Below are positions 1 through 11,456 of a stretch of DNA of 64,000 nt, one piece after another. How positions within the stretch are numbered: the stretch's first letter is position 1; every line of letters begins with the position of its first letter. A program made the position numbers and the translations under genes. Source of the DNA: Hordeum vulgare subsp. vulgare (Eukaryota; Streptophyta; Magnoliopsida; Poales; Poaceae); the NCBI RefSeq assembly GCF_904849725.1, contig NC_058524.1:512414263-512478262 (forward strand), given 5' to 3'. Under the pieces are notes generated by a model. It made no database searches. It saw nothing but the letters and a program-made list of their open reading frames with translations, and was not told the DNA's origin.

Positions 1-581
1 GCGCTTTCTAGATATGGTTGTGATGTTTTCATATTAAGCTTTCTTTTCCAAATCAGACTAGATTGTTGGAATTATATATTGTCATGTGAAAAATTGCTAT
101 TTTTTGAATGAATATAATTTGGTTGTCTTGTTGTAAATTGTGTTGCATCGAGAAAACAGATTGGACAAAAAAGGGTCTAATTGGTTGGACTAAAAAACAG
201 GTAGACTAATGGGCAGGACAAAGATAAATAGCTACTCGGTTGACTGTCCACGAATGTTGTTGGGCCAAATCCCTCATTGGGATGGTTATAACATGGGCCA
301 TGTTAGCCGCCACGTTAGATCCACATAGATGTCATGTTAGGTCCTTGTTGCATCCATGTCATGTAAATCAGTGACGGTTTGTTCTGTCACAGCCTAGTTT
401 GGGATTAGCGGGCTTGGGACATATCCATAATGATTAATAACCGTCATGAAAGGTCAGGTGTCAAATTATGACACGATATACATGATGGATTTCAAATACG
501 TTAAGGATGGACACGCATGACAGTTTCTGTCTGATCTATGGCGGACTAGGACCGTCATGTATTAACAAGTTTCTTGTAGTT
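1..581. mobile_element. CACTA DNA transposon, terminal region (partial)
   Basis: The right edge reads TTTCTTGTAGTT at 570-581, the reverse complement of the canonical grass CACTA terminus (CACTACAAGAAA) with one terminal mismatch. The preceding 200 bases carry repeated GTCATG and CCGTCAT words (for example near 473, 551 and in gtgacggt at 372), as expected for CACTA subterminal repeats. The other end, any transposase and the 3-bp target duplication lie outside the window. No coding sequence is seen. The family is not assigned. Confidence 0.55.
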
Positions 582-589
582 ACTATGAT

Positions 590-1111
590 GATTGCAATGA
601 TGAAAGTGGGTTTGAAAGATGATGTCATCCTAGACTAAGGGGTGCTAACCCCGATGACCCATCATTCATGGGTTGGGCTGATGACCCGGTAACCACTAAA
701 GGAAGGACCACCAAAGTTATTGCCCTCGACATGAGCAAGATAAACACTTATGAAGACTTGGCGTGCACCTCAAGGGTTGTTTCGGTAGTCAGCAAGTTTA
801 TCCCTAGATGGCAACCGAACATATGTGTAACCTAGATACCCCCGGTGTGTATATAAACCAAGGGGTTTAGTCCATAGAGGTACCAATATGAGCCTTTGGG
901 TTTAGAATATAAACATACGATCTCGACGTAGATCACCCTCTACTTTGTACCCCATACAATCAGTACAACCAAAGCATGTCGTAGGGGTTTTACCTTTTAG
1001 AGAGGGCCCAAACCTAAGTAAAACAGTGTCCCCTTTATTTCCTGTTCACCGTCGTTCCTAGATCACCGGCTCGGGCCCCCTACCCGTGATCCGCCAGTTT
1101 TAACGCCGACA
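590..1111 (+). mobile_element. Gypsy-type LTR fragment, 3' part
   Basis: The stretch has the layout of the downstream half of a grass Gypsy LTR: a TATA-like GTGTATATAAACC near 845-860, a 'agggttttacc...agagggccc' segment near 983-1010, and a terminus '...ttttaacgccgaca' at about 1098-1111. The 5' end is not recognisable and no internal domain follows, so this is a truncated or solo remnant. The orientation is inferred from the CA terminus at 1110-1111. Confidence 0.5.
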
Positions 1112-1404
1112 CAAGAATGTCAATTTTAGGTAGCAATGATTCACTATTTTTTATGGTACCATGTTTTATCAAACAAGGTTGCACACCTATATTGCTCGTA
1201 TGCAAAATTTGTTGATTTTGTGTTTCTTGGGTGAGGTGCAGTAAAATAGTTCATGATTACACATGTATATATAATCCTATAAGAATATTTATGTGTTTCA
1301 CAATATTTCAAGATACATAAATGAAAATCATATGTACGATGTGTTGAATCCTATATGATTTGAAATCATGTGAATACAAAAAAGCTAATAAGTTCTGAAA
1401 GAGG
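1112..1404. other. AT-rich stretch, nothing recognised
   Basis: No ORF of note, no repeat boundary and no RNA gene was seen here. The sequence is AT-rich and lies between a Gypsy LTR fragment and an old LTR-like fragment. Confidence 0.5.
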
Positions 1405-1673
1405 ATGGTGCCCCCATGTTTGGTTTTGGTAATTGATGAAAATACTTATGGACTAATGGTTATTTTGAGTTATACTTTAAGACTTGTCCATACACAATGC
1501 TTTAAGACCATGTGAAGATGCTATGGACAAACTCATTCAAGGTTGCGTTGTGCAAGTTCAAGTAGAGCATCACAAAGAGATTGCATGCTTGAAGCTTTGT
1601 GTCCATTCTTGTGATAATAAACATATGAAGATGTGTCGAACAGAGGCTCATTAATAGTGGAGTATGGGGGGAG

Positions 1674-1678
1674 CAATT
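1674..1678. repeat. Target site duplication CAATT, left
   Basis: CAATT directly precedes the solo LTR and is repeated exactly at 3488-3492. Confidence 0.9.
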
Positions 1679-3487
1679 TGTTGGGGAACGTCACATGGGA
1701 AACAAAAATTTCCTACGCGCACGAAGACCTATCATGGTGATGTCCATCTACGAGAGGGGATTTCCGATCTACGTACCCTTGTAGATCGCACAGCAGAAGC
1801 GTTAAGAAATGCGGTTGATGTAGTGGAACGTCCTCACGTCCCTCTATCCGCCCCGCGAACCGTCCCACGATCCGCTCCGATCTTGTGCCGAACGGACGGC
1901 ACCTCCGCGTTCAGCACACGTACAGCTCGACGATGATCTCAGCCTCCTTGATCCAGCAAGAGAGACGGAGAGGTAGATGAGTTCTCCGGAAGCGTGATGG
2001 CGCTCCGGAGGTTGGTGGTGATCTAATCTCATCAGGGCTCCGCCCGAGCTCCGCAGAAACGCGATCTAGAGGTAAAACCGTGGAGGTATGTGGTCGGGCT
2101 GCCGTGGCAAAAGTTGTCTCAAATCAGCCCTAAAACCCCACTATATATAGGAGGGAGGGAGGGGAGGAGGCAGCCTCAAAACCTAAAGGTTTGGCCGAAA
2201 TTGGAGGTGGAGGAGTCCTACTCCAATCCTACTTGGAGTATGATTCCACCTTCCCACTTGGAAACTCTTTCCACCTTGTGTTTTTTTCCTTCTCAAACCT
2301 TATGGGCCTTAGTGGGAACTTATTCCAGCCCACTAGGGGCTGGTTTATCTCTTCCCATAGCCCATGAGACCCCTTGGGGCGTGACACCCCTCCTGATGGT
2401 CCCCGACACCCCTCCCGGCACTCCTAGTACACTACCTATGAGCCCGAAACTTTTCCGGTAATGCACGAAAACCTTCCGGTAACCAAATGAGGTCATCCTA
2501 TATATCAATCTTCATTTCCGGACCATTCCGGAAACCCTCGTGACGTCCGTGATCTCATCCGGGACTCCGAACAACATTCGGTAACCAACCATATAACTCA
2601 AATACGCATAAAACAACGTCGAACCTTAAGTGTGCAGACCCTGCGGGTTCGAGAACTATGTAGACATGACCCGAGAGACTCCTCGGTCAATATCCAATAG
2701 CGGGACCTGGATGCCCATATTGGATCCTACATATTCTACGAAGATCTTATCGTTTGAACCTCAGTGCCAAGGATTCATATAATCCCGTATGTCATTCCCT
2801 TTGTCCTTCGGTATGTTACTTGGCTGAGATTCGATCGTCAGTATCCGCATACCTATTTCAATCTCGTTTACCGGCAAGTCTCTTTACTCGTTCCGAAATA
2901 CAAGATCCCGCAACTTACACTAAGTCACATTGCTTGCAAGGCTTGTGTGTGATGTTGTATTACCGAGTGGGCCCCGAGATACCTCTCCGTCATACGGAGT
3001 GACAAATCCCAGTCTTGATCCATACTAACTCAACGAACACCTTCGGAGATACCTGTAGAGCATCTTTATAGTCACCCAGTTACGTTGCGACGTTTGATAC
3101 ACAGAAAGCATTCCTCCGGTGTCAGTGATTTATATGATCTCATGGTCATAGGAACAAATACTTGACACGCAGAAAACAGTAGCAACAAAATGACACGATC
3201 AACATGCTACGTCTATTAGTTTGGGTCTAGTCCATCACATGATTCTCCTAATGATGTGATCCCGTTATCAAGTAACAACACTTGCCTATGGCCAGGAAAC
3301 CTTGACCATCTTTGATCAACGAGCTAGTCAACTAGAGGCTTACTAGGGACAGTGTTTTCTCTATGTATCCACACAAGTATTGTGTTTCCAATCAATACAA
3401 CTATAGCATGGATAATAAACGATTATCATGAACAAAGAAATATAATAATAACTAATTTATTATTGCCTCTAGGGCATATTTCCAACA
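1679..3487 (-). mobile_element. Solo LTR of an Angela/WIS/BARE-1 type Copia element
   Basis: The 1809-bp unit runs from TGTTGGGGAACG to TTTCCAACA, which are the two ends of Angela-type LTRs read in reverse. It is flanked by perfect CAATT duplications and has no internal domain, so it is the product of LTR-LTR recombination. On the minus strand a TATA box CTATATATAG lies at 2150-2141. Small ORFs inside it (for example 2090-2461) are LTR sequence, not genes. It serves as a reference for the split A2 LTR at 37655. Confidence 0.93.
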
Positions 3488-3492
3488 CAATT
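3488..3492. repeat. Target site duplication CAATT, right
   Basis: Exact repeat of 1674-1678 immediately after the LTR terminus. Confidence 0.9.
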
Positions 3493-4596
3493 AACTAGTC
3501 TCCATCTAGTCAACGCAATCAAGAAAAGTGGTCCAACTTGTGGAGGTAATAACCGTCATAATCTAGCTCAAGTGGATTATGCGCAAGGAAAAGGTATATT
3601 CTTGATAGCTTTTCTATATTTCCAGCCTCATGATCTTAGTTGGAAGATCATGTTTTAGGATCGATAGTCGTACTATCAAGGGGCTCTCGGGTGAGTAGCA
3701 TGCTCGTATCATTCATAGAGAGCTCAAACCTTTGCAACCTTGGCATCACCTTTCTTGGTTATTGTTTTATTTTCTCTTCTGAGGTTTTAGAGCTTGTGGT
3801 TATCTTCATGACAATCTCAAGCTCACATATTTCATATGCATATTTTACTATGTTTTTGGTTTGGAGATTTTGTTGGTTCTTATTTGAGGAAAGGTTCTCT
3901 CCTTTAGATTATTGGGTTTTTGTCCATTGCTAGTTCTTAATATTTTGAGTCGTGATTTTAAAAAATCCTCCCATTATCTTCCTATCAAGATTGAATTCCT
4001 CAAAATCAGACATCATTTGCAAAAGTTTTGGCAGTTGATGTCCGGGTGCACAGAGACTTTCATGTACGGGTGCCCGGTGGCACCAAAGAGGTTGGACACT
4101 AGCTTCGTACATGTCTGGGTGGATGAGCCCCCCAGGGTCAAGGTGCTCGGGGTCACCTGATAGTTGGGAAACAACCTCGGCCAGTATCGGGTGCGCGGGG
4201 TCTTGGATCCCCGGGTGCCCGACCACCCTCTATCGTGTCGCACCGGGGTATATGCCCCTAGGGGTTGGGTGTTTGTTCCCTGGTTAGTCCAGGTGCCTGA
4301 GTTAGGGCGTTTGTTCCCTGGTTGGTCTGGGTACCCGAGGTGGTGGTTGTGCAATGGCTCTTTCCAATTTGGGTGGGGGTGGGGGTGTAAATAACGCCCC
4401 CATTCTTCCACATACAACCCTAATACGGTTGCAAGTTTTCCTCTCCACCATTGCTCGCCTCTTGGAGCTTGCTTACTCTCAATTCTGCCTATGGTTCTTG
4501 ATTCTTTTTTAGGAAAAATAGAGAGAGGTCTTGACTCGGGCAAGCTTCAGAAGTCTTCAATTAAGTTGTGTACATTGCACATAGCAGTTTATATAG

Positions 4597-4694
4597 GTTC
4601 GGTGACCGCCCTCAAGGTCTCCAATTGTAGGAGTTCGGTGACCGCCCTCAAGGTCTCTAATTGTAGGAGTTCGGTGACCGGCCTCATGGGTCCC
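4597..4694 (+). repeat. 36-bp tandem repeat, about 2.7 copies
   Basis: Units at 4597-4632 and 4633-4668 differ at one base (ctccaatt or ctctaatt). A third, partial unit starts at 4669 with gttcggtgaccg and then diverges. It lies inside the old LTR fragment and has no coding sense. Confidence 0.85.
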
Positions 4695-5335
4695 TTAGTG
4701 GAGTCACGACACCTTGCATTATGCGAGGGCGTGAGGAGAATATAGTGATCCATTGTGGTGCTGGGAAGCATTGTGCTTCCATAACGCTCTAATGGAGATT
4801 TGCAGCCGCGAGTGTGTGAACTTCGGGATATATTGTTGTCTCCGCGTTCCTCGATTATCTCTTACCCGAGCCCTTTACCTATGGACTTACTTTATGATAG
4901 TTATTGTGCTTCAAGTTACATATTTTTCAAAGTAAACTATGCTAAGTAAGATAAACAACAATGTGATAGCATCATGACTATATTGATTTGATAAATTACT
5001 ATGCTCAACTATGTGATAACAAGATATATTGATTTGGTAAATTACTTCAATAAACTATGGTCAGCTATGTGATAGCAAGATATATTGTGTATTGTTTATT
5101 TAAATTTTATGCTTGGTAAACTAAATGTTAGTTTTACTTCACATTTATTGAAGTCTAAACTATAGTTGCAAATTACTTAAATAAACCAGTTATAGCGGCA
5201 TAGTTGAGCATAATTTATTTAAATTTTGTGCTTGGTAAATTAAACGCTTGTTTCATTCCGTATTTATTCAAGTCTAAACGATAATTGTTTTTAAACCGCC
5301 TATTTCACCCGCACGCGACATCCACGTCCTTTGAA

Positions 5336-6119
5336 GTTGCATGGTAAACAATTGCAATATTTCACTTGAAAGACTACATGCTTTGACAATTGCCACAGAT
5401 TGGTAGATACAAATGAGTGCTTTGACAATATCAAACCAAATTAAACAATTCCTTTTAAAATGGTTACAACATAGTTCATAGTAAAATTGCATAGGGGATT
5501 CATCCAAGAAAACAAACAACTGACATAAAAAAATAAACAAAAATATAATCCTCCAACATCCCTAGAACATTACTTTAAATAAAAGAGGCCCTTCATTGAG
5601 GTGGTTCATGTTCGTTTGGTTACACCACATGTATTTTGCACAAATGGCATGTGAGAAAACCGACATTGATATTTTGATTTCGCATGGAAAAGACACATAG
5701 TTTCTTCAACATGGCTCTAATCCTAAATCCATGGTACTAAATGTAGGGGCATTGCATAACTTACAATATATCAATAACACATTAGTATCTTTGAAATACA
5801 TTTTAAAAACTATAGTTACCGCCATAGAGGACAATGATTTAGTAATAGGGAGCATTTTCTCACTAGGATGAACAGTAAATAAAAACAAATAGCAAAAAAA
5901 CAAAACAAATTTAATTCTTTGGCCCCAAAGATGCTCAAGTTTTCTAGGTGTGTGAAAATTTTTGTGGTGTTTTTTCACATAAGAAGCTCTCATTAGCTAT
6001 TTGAGGAAGGTTCATAAATTTTAATTTCGGAGCAATGATTACATATTTTCTCTCCCAAGCTCTCCAATGTCAAATCACCATGAAATGCACACCCCTTGTC
6101 GTTGTTTTCTCATGACAGA
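5336..6119. other. AT-rich spacer, nothing recognised
   Basis: About 780 bases with short AT-rich ORFs only. No repeat terminus, domain or RNA gene was recognised. It separates the old LTR fragment from the terminus of the Tat-lineage element. Confidence 0.5.
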
Positions 6120-7060
6120 TGCCATCGGTAGGCTTAGCGACGGTGGTTGGGACCGAAAGGACACCTGCGGGCTCCGGGAACGGGATTGATAACTAGCGAG
6201 CAAGATGCATGATGTACCCAGGTTCAAGGCTCTCCGTGGGAGATAATACCCCTAGTCCTGCCGGATGGTTGATGAACCAGAGTGTTTAAAGGATGCTCCT
6301 TGAGCTGTTCGACGGAGGAGGAAGAAGGAGAAGCCGACTCGCGTTCTACCTCTCCTGTGTGGTGTGTGTGGGTGCAAGAATGGTCGACCCTCTGCATGCA
6401 CGGGGCTGGGGGGTTTTATAGTCGAACCCACCGGCCTACAGAATGGATTTAAGGTACACTATGGGGAACCCGGATGGCAGCCTCTCAGGCCGGCGACGGG
6501 CCCCACTAAGGTTTAGTCTTGTCGCTTGAGGAGCCCGCCGGCTGTGAGGTCCCATCTGGCCATGGGACCCGCCAGTCAGCCTACGGGATTGGCGCGTGCT
6601 CCCCATGCAGGACGCGTGCGGTACGACCGACGTCGTCTAGCGGGATCTGGCACCGGACAGCGATACGACCGTCTCCACTGTAGCCACGCCGGGCCAGGCA
6701 ATGGAGTGGGCTGTGGCGCGTGGATACTCTGCATGGTTGACGAATCGGAGCCGACATCGGTCAGCGGTACGACCTACGCCACTATAGCCATGCGTGCGCT
6801 TCTCCATCGTACCCGTGCTGAGGTACCTTCACATTTAATCGAAGGCCCCCGTCACATCCTGGGGATTGATGCGACAGGTGCTGTTCAGCCGGCTAGCGGC
6901 TTGGCCAGCCGGCCAGAGAGTAGACGGCTACACTCCTAGACGGCAAGTACTTCATAGCCGGCCAGGAGGAGCCGACGGTTGAGGATGCTGTTGCTCCTTT
7001 CTACACCAAAGTATAGAGGAGTAGGCTTGATGAGCCTACCCCGGGGTTATCCCCCCGTCA
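6120..7060 (-). repeat. 3' LTR of Y (probable boundaries)
   Basis: On the minus strand it would start TGACGGGGGGATAACC (7060 downwards) and end CCTACCGATGGCA (6120). The stretch upstream of the LTR start is CTTCAGGGACTAC, which resembles the purine-rich segment before Tat LTRs. The interior includes 'acccaggttcaaggctctccg' (6217), a phrase typical of grass Gypsy LTRs. Boundaries rest on TG/CA ends and context, without the partner LTR for comparison. Confidence 0.55.
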
Positions 7061-7618
7061 GTAGTCCCTGAAGCAAGGGAGGTCCACCGTCTCGAGGCGA
7101 AGGGCCTCGCCGGCTTGAGTATCTGGCTTGCGGGCCTTGAGAGCCATTGTATGGGAGGCGATCGAACGAGGAGCCGGGTATCTTCCGGTGGACGCGTTGG
7201 CTTCTTTGCGTGCAACAACGGTGCGCCAAGAGTCGGGCTTTGGGCGCTGGGCCCTGACAAGCCACGCACATGACGGGAATGGGCCTGCATCATGGGGCCC
7301 ACCACGTCGCGCCCTCGGCCCGCGCGTAGGGATCGTGTGTGGATTGCGCCACGACGGTTGATATTTCAGAGCACATTAAAGCTCCCACATGATCCGGAGG
7401 GGTGGGGATCGTGCGCACCAGATCCCCTCCCCACGATCTCTTCTGCGGTTTAAATGGAGGGGCGGGGGCACCAAAGAGGCCATTTGCCCCTGTCCCGCTC
7501 CATTCCAGCGCCCTTCCCTCCTAGAGCAAGAGAGATAAAGAGATGCCTCTCACGCCTTTGCCACCGTTCGTCGCCGGAGCTTCGCGCGCTCTGTTGAGTT
7601 TCTCGCCGCCTCTCCGCC
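7061..7618 (+). promoter_or_regulatory. Leader and probable promoter of the Y accessory gene
   Basis: This GC-rich, non-coding stretch lies between the Y 3' LTR and the accessory start codon. A TATA-like TTTAAAT occurs at about 7449-7455, some 165 bases before the ATG at 7619. The ATG is in a good plant context (CCGCCATGT). The promoter is inferred from position only. Confidence 0.35.
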
Positions 7619-8155
7619 ATGTCCCAAGCCACCGCCGAGAAGGTGAAAGCCCGAGGCGCCTGGGAAGGCACCGATATCACCGACGGGCATATTGAGGTGC
7701 TTCGCCACTTCCGTATGCTGCCCTCGGAGGAACTCGTCGCCGTGCGCCTCCCCGATGCTGAAGGATCTCCGACCCCTCATGCCGGCGAGGTGGTGGTCTT
7801 CAAAGAGCACTTCTTCCGCGGGTTCACGCTCCGCACCAGCGACTTCTTCTTGTGCTTTCTGGTGCATTTCGGCTTGTAGCTGCACCACCTGGCACCAAAC
7901 GCCGTCCTCCAGTTGGCGGCCTTCGTCACCCCATGCGAAGGGTTTGTGGGGATTGAACCCCGCTTGGATTTGTGGCGTCAGTTGTTTTTCTTCAAGCAGC
8001 AGTCGGCGTCGACCGATGTTCCCGGCATCATGAAGATGACCCCTTGTGGCGCCGCCCTCGTTCATCACCGGTCCGCCTCCGGCTTCCCGAAGCTTCTTCT
8101 CCAGGATTCGGTGAAGAAGTGGCACACGGGATTCTTCTATGTGAAGAATGTGAAT
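7619..8155 (+). pseudogene. Y accessory gene, first part: Transposase_28-like domain
   Basis: The product resembles the plant 'putative gypsy-type transposon' domain (Transposase_28), carried as an extra ORF by Tat-lineage elements; its biochemical role is unknown. Key stretches are ILRHFRMLP-like IEVLRHFRMLPSEE, GEVVVFKEHFFRGF and FVTPCEGFVGIEPRLDLW. The reading frame has one internal TAG at 7877-7879 and otherwise runs 179 codons to the E1 insertion point after the codon at 8153-8155. It resumes in the same frame at 23506. The gene is antisense to Y pol. One reading is that it was spliced and translated from its own promoter, but this copy cannot make a full protein. Confidence 0.75.
8151..8155. 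repeat. Target site duplication TGAAT of E1, left
   Basis: TGAAT precedes the E1 LTR start and is repeated exactly at 23501-23505. Confidence 0.92.
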
Positions 8156-8521
8156 TGGTACGTCTCCAACGTATCTATAATTTTTGATTGTTCCATGCTA
8201 TTATATTATCAACTTGGGATGTCTTATATGCATTTATATGCCATTTTATATCATTTTTGGGACTAACCTATTAACACAGTGCCTAGTGCCAGTTTCTGTT
8301 TTTTTCCGTGTTTTTGACCTTTTTCAGAAAAGAATATTAAACGGAGTCCAAACGGAATAGAACCTGCGGGATTATTTTTTCCATAACAGAAGATACCCAG
8401 AAGACTTGAGAACCAAGGCAGGGGGTCCCGCGGGAGGTCACGAGCCCCCTAGGCGCGCCCTAGGGGGGCGCCTAGCAGGCTTGTGGGCCCCCCTTGCCTC
8501 CTCTGCTCTAGCTCTTTCGCC

Positions 8522-8527
8522 TATAAA
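8522..8527 (+). promoter_or_regulatory. TATA box in the E1 5' LTR
   Basis: TATAAA about 37 bases after the GC-rich inverted repeat. The 3' LTR has the same box at 22315-22320. Confidence 0.55.
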
Positions 8528-9657
8528 TTCCCAAAAATCCCAAAATCTCCAAAGGGAGCCACGAAAATACTTTTCCGCCGCCGCAAGCTTCTGTCTCCGC
8601 GAGATCCCATCTGGGGACCGTTCTGGTGCCCTGCCGGAGGGGGATTCAGACACGGAGGGCTTCTTCATCAACACCATTGCCTCTCCAATGATGCGTGAGT
8701 AGTTCACCACAGACCTTCAAGTCCATAGCTAGTGGCTAGATGGCTTCTTCTCTCTCTTGGATCTTGAATACAAAGTTCTCCATGATCTTCATGGAGATCT
8801 ATCCGATGTAACTTACTTTTGTGGTGTGTTTGTCGAGATCCGATGAATTGTGGATTTATGATCAGATTATCTATGAATATTATTTGAGTCTCGTCTGATT
8901 TCTTATATGCATGATTTCGTATCCTTGTAATTCTCTTCGAGTTATGGGTTTCGTTTGGCCAACTTGATCTATAATTCTTGCAATGGGATAAGTGCTTGGT
9001 TTTGGGTTCATACCATGCGCTGTCCTCACCTAGTGACAGAAGGGGTAGCGAGGCACGCATCATGTTGTTGCCACCAAGGGAAAAAGATGGGGTTTATATC
9101 ATATTGCATGAATTTATCCCTCTACATCATGTCATCTTGCTTAAGGCATTACTGTGTTTGTAATGAACTTAATACACTAGATGCATGCTGGATAGCGGTC
9201 GATGTGTGGAGTAATAGTAGTAGATGCAGACAATATCGGACTACTTGTCTCGGACGTGATGCCTATATGTATGATAATTGCCTTAGATATCGTCATGACT
9301 TTGCGTGATTCTATCAATTGCTCGACAGTAATTCGTTCACCCACCGTAATACTTGCTATCATGAGAGAAGCCTCTAGTGAACACTATGGCCCCCGGGTTT
9401 ATTTTACATATCATATATTCAGATCTACATACAAAAATACCAAAAATACCTTGCTGCACTTTTACTTATTTACCTTTCATCAATATCAGATCTCACCTTG
9501 CAAGTAATCGTGAAGGGATTGACAACCCCTTTATCGCGTTGGGTGCAAGTTAGTTTGTTTTTGCGCAGGTTCATTGGTGCCTCATCTTGATACTCCTACT
9601 AGATTGATACCTTGGTTCTCAAACTGAGGGAAATACTTATCTCTACTTTGCGGCATC

Positions 9658-9662
9658 ACCCT
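9658..9662. repeat. Target site duplication ACCCT of E2, left
   Basis: ACCCT precedes TGATACGTATCC and is repeated at 17700-17704 after the E2 terminus. Confidence 0.92.
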
Positions 9663-11217
9663 TGATACGTATCCAACGCATCTATAATTTTGATGGTTTA
9701 ATGCTATTATCTTGTCAAAGTTTGGATGTTTTGCATGCATTATATATATTTTTTGGGACTAACTTATTGACTCAGTGCCAAGTGCCAGTTCCTGTTTTTC
9801 CATGTTTTTGACCCCTTACAGAGGAGATTTTGAAACGGAGTCCAAACGGAAGAAAATCCCCGAAAAGATTTTTTTCATAACGGAAGAAGATCGAGAAGCC
9901 TGGGAGCCAAGGCGGGGGAGCCTCAGGGGCCCCACAAGCCCCCACCCCGCGGCCAGGGGGTAGACCGCGGCCCACAGGCTCGTGGGCCCCCTGGGCGCCC
10001 TCTGCCCTAGGGGTTGCACCTATATATTCCCTAAAAATCCCAAAGAAATGAGGAGATCATCGAAATCACTTTTCCGCCGCCGCAAGCTTCTGTCTCCGCA
10101 ATATCCCATCTGGGGCACGTTCTGGTGCCCTGCCAGAGGGGGAATTCGTACACGGAGGGCTTCTTCATCAACACCATGACCTCTCCGATGATGCGTGAGT
10201 AGTTCACCATAGACCTACGGGTCCATAGCTAGTAACTAGATGGCTTCTTCTCTCTCTTGGATCTTCATTACAAAGTTCTCCATGATCTTCATGGAGATCT
10301 TTCCGATGTAATCTTCTTTTGTGGTGTGTTTGTCGAGATCCGATGAATTGTGGATTTATGATCAGATTATCTATGAATCTTATTTGAGTTTCTTCTGATC
10401 TCTCTTATGCATGATTTCATATCCTTGTAATTCTCTTCGAGTTGTGGGTTTTGTCTGGCCAACTAGAGCTATGATTCTTGCAATGGGAGAAGTGCTTGGT
10501 TTTGGGTTCATGCCATGCGGTGACATCACCCAGTGACAGAAGGGGTAGCGAGGCACGCATCGTGTTGTTGCCATCAAGGGTAAAAAGATGGGGGTTTCAT
10601 CATTGGTTTGAGATTATCCCTCTACATCATGTCATCTTTCTTAAGGCGTTACTCTGTTCGTCATGAACTCAATACACTAGATGCATGCTGGATAGCGGTC
10701 GATGTGTGGAGTAATAGTAGTAGATGCAGAAAGTATCGGTCTACTTGCCTCGGACGTGATGCATATATGTATGATCATTGCCTTAGATATCGTCATGACT
10801 TTGCGCGGTTCTATAAATTGCTCGACAGTAACTTGTTCAACCATCGTGATATTTGCTATTTTGCGAGAAGCCTCTAGTGAACACTATGGCCCCCGGGTCT
10901 ACTCCACACCATATTTTCAGCCTTACACTTTTTACTTCGTTGCACTTTCCGCCTTCAGATCTCACTTTGCAAACAATCTTGAAGGGATTGACAACCCCTT
11001 TGAAGCGTTGGGTGCAAGCTTGTTTGTGTTTGCGCAGGTACTCTGGACTTGACGAGGCCCTCCTTATGGATCGATACCTTGGTTCTCAAACTGAGGGAAA
11101 TACTTACTGCTCCTGTGCTGCATCACCCTTTCCTCTTCAAGGGAAAGACCGACGCAAAACAAGAGAAGCAGCAAGAAGAATTCCTAGCGCCAAGGAAGGT
11201 CTTTCGTTACCGTAGAA
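9663..11217 (+). repeat. 5' LTR of E2
   Basis: It runs from TGATACGTATCC to CCGTAGAA; the partner LTR ends CCGTAGCA, so the terminal C is mutated here. A GC-rich inverted repeat (arms about 9924-9952 and 9965-9993) precedes a TATATAT box at 10020. The last 44 bases hold a decayed copy of an LTR-PBS junction. Confidence 0.9.
10020..10027 (+). promoter_or_regulatory. TATA box in the E2 5' LTR
   Basis: CTATATATTCCC follows the U3 inverted repeat by 27 bases. The same box occurs in the 3' LTR near 16503. Confidence 0.6.
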
Positions 11218-11227
11218 GAAGAATTTC

Positions 11228-11245
11228 TGGCGCCGTTGCCGGGGA
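11228..11245 (+). other. Primer-binding site of E2 (tRNA-Asp type)
   Basis: TGGCGCCGTTGCCGGGGA is complementary to the 3' end of plant tRNA-Asp(GTC), including CCA. It lies 10 bases after the LTR end. Confidence 0.88.
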
Positions 11246-11456
11246 GGAAGATCAAGTCAAGAACTCATCCAAGTAGGTGTCGCAAACTCACCCCTTGCAT
11301 TTACTTTGTTTGCCAGTTGCCTCTTGTTTTCCTCTCCCCCACTTCACCAATTTGCCTTTTTTGTTTGCCTTTTTCGTTCGCCTTTTCTGTCGCCCTTTTT
11401 TTCTTGCCTGGTCTTTCTTTGCTTGTGTGCCCGCTTGCTTGCTTTCCTAAGTCACC

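Larger units (their letters stand above)
1405..5335 (+). mobile_element. Old long-LTR retrotransposon fragment, interrupted
   Basis: The two flanks of the solo LTR at 1679-3487 read as one degraded sequence. It opens near 'ggttttggtaattgatga' (1423) and continues after 3492. Segments typical of a common Triticeae LTR are recognisable: 'gctcatatttc' (about 3820), 'gtgcccggtggcacc' (4070), 'agtggagtcacgac' (4696), and 'cgcctatttcacccgc' followed by 'gcgacatccacgtcctttga' (5296-5333). No primer-binding site or coding domain follows, so a solo LTR or truncated copy is likely. Boundaries are approximate and no family name is given. Confidence 0.45.
8156..9662 (+). repeat. 5' LTR of E1, main part
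   Basis: This is 1507 bp, continued by 17705-17747 after E2. It pairs with the 3' LTR at 21946-23500. U3 contains a GC-rich inverted repeat (about 8439-8484, with CTAGGCGC/GCGCCTAG) just before a TATA box (TATAAA, 8522-8527). It ends at the ACCCT duplicated by E2. ORFs inside (for example 8955-9308) are LTR sequence. Confidence 0.9.

Noticed and set aside
4164..4543. Overlapping ORFs on both strands of the old LTR fragment
   Set aside because: No homology that I recognise; the GC-rich repeated LTR words explain them.
4597..4694. Short direct repeats as a CRISPR-like array
   Set aside because: Units abut with no spacers, there are fewer than three, and the context is a plant retrotransposon.
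6526..6939. ORF of 137 codons in the Y LTR
   Set aside because: It falls wholly in the LTR, has biased GC composition and no domain.
11228..11245. tRNA gene at the tRNA-Asp match
   Set aside because: Only the 18 bases complementary to the tRNA 3' end are present, next to an LTR: a primer-binding site. The same holds at 17759, 33149, 45210 and 55946.
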